DNA of 6,333 nt, taken from Chloroflexota bacterium (GTDB taxonomy: Bacteria > Chloroflexota > Dehalococcoidia > SM23-28-2 > RBG-16-64-32). Shown one piece after another: positions 5,198-6,333 of this stretch; positions within the stretch are counted from its first letter, which is position 1; each line of letters begins with the position of its first letter. Location: contig JACPQO010000253.1 of NCBI GenBank assembly GCA_016190405.1, positions 1 through 6,333 of the forward strand. The letters run 5' to 3'. The notes beneath the pieces are model-generated. The model was not told the DNA's origin and searched no databases. It was given only the letters and a program-made list of their open reading frames with translations. The position numbers and the translations under genes were made by a program.

Positions 5198-5261
5198 GGA
5201 AGAAGGTAGGGGGTAGAGGGTGGAGGATGGAGTCCCTTCCTCCTTCCCCCGACCTTCTTCC
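5198..5261. terminator. Long hairpin between convergent genes
   Basis: GGAAGAAGGTAGGGGG (5198-5213) pairs with CCCCCGACCTTCTTCC (5246-5261) with one mismatch (10 bp plus 5 bp). An inner GGAGGA (5222-5227) pairs with TCCTCC (5238-5243). It begins 6 bases after the acyl-CoA dehydrogenase stop and ends 26 bases before the stop of the opposing gene. It has no T-run on either side, so it is not a textbook intrinsic terminator, but it could block or shield both mRNA 3' ends. Confidence 0.5.
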
Positions 5262-5286
5262 AGGCGGAGGGGTGCCGGGGGAGGCG

Positions 5287-6003
5287 CTACGGCCGGGCGC
5301 CCTGGACGCTGGGGCCGCCGGCTGAGGCGCGGTCGGCGTACTGCTTGAGGGTCAGCCACGCCATGGCCAGAGGGACCAGCAGGATGGCCACGCCGGCCAG
5401 CTCCCAGCGGTCGTAGGCGGAGGCCATGATGACGGCCAGGACGCCCAGCAGCACGTAGTGGGGCAGGAGCCAGCGGAAGCGGTCGCTCCAGACGGTGAAG
5501 GGGTGGCGGCCGGTGTCCAGGCCGATGGCCAGGGCGACAAGGCCGGAGTTGATGGCGAAGTTGAGGGCGGCGCCCACCAGGGCGGGGCCCAGTACGTCGG
5601 GCCAATCGCCCGGGCGGTAGCCGGTGGAGAAGGCTTCGAAGACGCCCACGTAGGCGGCGCCGGAGAGGAGGAGCACTCCCTCGTTGAAGGCGACCTTGTA
5701 GAAGGGCTTGCGGTGGGCCAGGAAGTCGGCGGCGACGGCGGTGGAGGCGACGACGGCGACGCCGGGCAGGCCGCTGACGGTGCCGGCGGCCATGATGAGA
5801 GCTACGGAGAGGGAAACGCGGGCGTTGGGGAAGGGCGCGAAGTCGAGAACCTCGGAGCAGACGGCGAGGGCGGCCAGGGCGAGGAGAAGCAGGCCTTCCT
5901 CGTGGTCCCAGGTGAAGCCGGCGCCGGCCAGGACGGCGATCCCGGCCGCGCAGGCGGCGGCCACAAGGAATGCTACAGGAGATGAAGTGTGGCGGGTGGT
6001 CAC
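5287..6003 (-). CDS. Multi-pass membrane protein, HD-GYP-associated sensor-like domain
   Basis: A 238-residue hydrophobic protein with about seven predicted membrane segments by eye: roughly 10-30, 37-56, 63-92, 107-125, 137-161, 179-197 and 201-219. The stretch [16 protein letters not shown]...[15 protein letters not shown] resembles the membrane domain often fused to the N-terminus of HD-GYP proteins. There is no C-terminal catalytic or signalling domain; the protein ends shortly after the last helix. It starts at GTG 6003, with GGAGAG 6 bases upstream, and that GTG overlaps the TGA of the HD-GYP gene as GTGA, so translation is probably coupled. A likely role is a membrane sensor or anchor for the HD-GYP protein. 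This is inference; the ligand is unknown. The product could also be a stand-alone membrane protein of another kind. Confidence 0.75.
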   Translation of the reverse strand: MTTRHTSSPVAFLVAAACAAGIAVLAGAGFTWDHEEGLLLLALAALAVCSEVLDFAPFPNARVSLSVALIMAAGTVSGLPGVAVVASTAVAADFLAHRKPFYKVAFNEGVLLLSGAAYVGVFEAFSTGYRPGDWPDVLGPALVGAALNFAINSGLVALAIGLDTGRHPFTVWSDRFRWLLPHYVLLGVLAVIMASAYDRWELAGVAILLVPLAMAWLTLKQYADRASAGGPSVQGARP

Positions 6004-6333
6004 GGTACACTCTCCAGTCCGGCGGCTTCGAGGATGGCTTTGCTGAGCGCTTCGCTCAGGCGTTGAGGACGGGCGCCGGCGCGATCAGGCTTGACGAAGC
6101 GCTTCTGGTAGACACCGACAAAGGCCCGCACGACGGCGGGATCGAACTGACTGCCGTTGAAGCGGAGTATTTCGGCCAGGGCCTCCTCGGGGGGCACGGC
6201 ACGGCGGTAAGGGCGGTCGGAGGTCATGGCGTCGAAGGCGTCGGCGACGGCGAAGATGCGGGCCCCCAGAGGGATCTGGTCGCCGGCCAAGCCGCGGGGG
6301 TAGCCGGTGCCGTCGTAGCGCTCATGGTGGGCG
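6000..6333 (-). CDS. HD-GYP domain cyclic-di-GMP phosphodiesterase (partial, C-terminus)
   Basis: The last 110 residues are present; the gene enters from the right edge. The second signature of the HD-GYP domain is complete: [13 protein letters not shown], followed by [24 protein letters not shown], both standard for the family. HD-GYP enzymes hydrolyse c-di-GMP to pGpG or GMP at a metal site. The HD motif itself and any sensor domain lie outside the window. A C-terminal extension of about 40 residues ([18 protein letters not shown] and on) follows the catalytic domain. The stop TGA (6002-6000) overlaps the next start codon. An alternative start at the ATG of MAGDQ is not considered, because the frame stays open and conserved to the edge. 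Confidence 0.93.
   Translation of the reverse strand, partial: AHHERYDGTGYPRGLAGDQIPLGARIFAVADAFDAMTSDRPYRRAVPPEEALAEILRFNGSQFDPAVVRAFVGVYQKRFVKPDRAGARPQRLSEALSKAILEAAGLESVP
6010..6015 (-). promoter_or_regulatory. Ribosome binding site of the membrane-protein gene, inside the HD-GYP gene
   Basis: GGAGAG on the minus strand, 6 bases before GTG 6003, embedded in the last codons of the HD-GYP gene. Together with the GTGA overlap it supports a single transcript with coupled translation. Confidence 0.6.

Noticed and set aside
5458..5985. Gly/Glu/Asp-rich plus-strand open frame opposite the membrane protein
   Set aside because: Its composition is that of an antisense shadow in GC-rich DNA. The opposite strand encodes regular hydrophobic helices with a coupled start.
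4913..6010. A 365-residue minus-strand open frame spanning the convergent junction
   Set aside because: It is a frame shadow of the membrane protein and antisense of the dehydrogenase, rich in Arg/Pro/Gly, and it reads through the hairpin.

Overview
This is a GC-rich bacterial window, clearly well above 60% G+C over most genes. It carries pieces or whole copies of seven protein genes and no RNA gene, CRISPR array or transposase that I can see. Short interspersed repeats of the CCTTCGAC...GCTCAGG type and A-rich heptamer repeats, together with the gene content (an ethylbenzene-dehydrogenase-like molybdoenzyme, an APH/acyl-CoA dehydrogenase pair and an HD-GYP protein), suggest a Chloroflexota-like (Dehalococcoidia-type) environmental bacterium. 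That assignment is inference; no marker gene is present.

Layout: (1) 1-418, minus: N-terminal end of a DMSO-reductase-family molybdopterin/[4Fe-4S] enzyme, cut by the window edge. (2) 419-650: divergent intergenic region with a short palindrome. (3) 651-1451, plus: complete SDR-type oxidoreductase. (4) 1502-2422, plus: a proteasome-like Ntn-hydrolase whose second residue is Thr. Its base composition is close to 50% GC, unlike its neighbours, so it looks acquired. (5) 2423-2694: repeat-bearing spacer that holds a duplicated 3' end of the next gene. (6) 2695-3780, minus: APH-type kinase of the ACAD10/11 kinase group, with a 9-residue repeat-derived insertion. (7) 3781-3968: divergent control region with an A-rich inverted repeat, a perfect 7+7 bp palindrome and a good sigma70-like promoter. 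(8) 3969-5192, plus: acyl-CoA dehydrogenase of the ACAD10/11 type. (9) 5193-5286: large hairpin between convergent genes. (10) 5287-6003 and 6000-6333, minus: a seven-helix-like membrane protein translationally coupled (GTGA overlap) to an upstream HD-GYP phosphodiesterase that runs off the right edge.

How they may work together: the APH-like kinase and the acyl-CoA dehydrogenase are divergent partners around one palindromic operator. They correspond to the two halves of the eukaryotic ACAD10/ACAD11 fusion proteins and to LvaA/LvaC of the Pseudomonas levulinate pathway. The expected chemistry is phosphorylation of a hydroxyacyl-CoA followed by phosphate elimination and isomerisation towards beta-oxidation. 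The nearby SDR (a possible hydroxyacyl/ketoacyl oxidoreductase) and the molybdoenzyme (whose relatives hydroxylate hydrocarbons or steroids without oxygen) would fit a route that makes and then consumes a hydroxylated substrate, but this link is inference. The HD-GYP/membrane-protein pair is a separate c-di-GMP signalling unit, and the Ntn-hydrolase is probably unrelated cargo.
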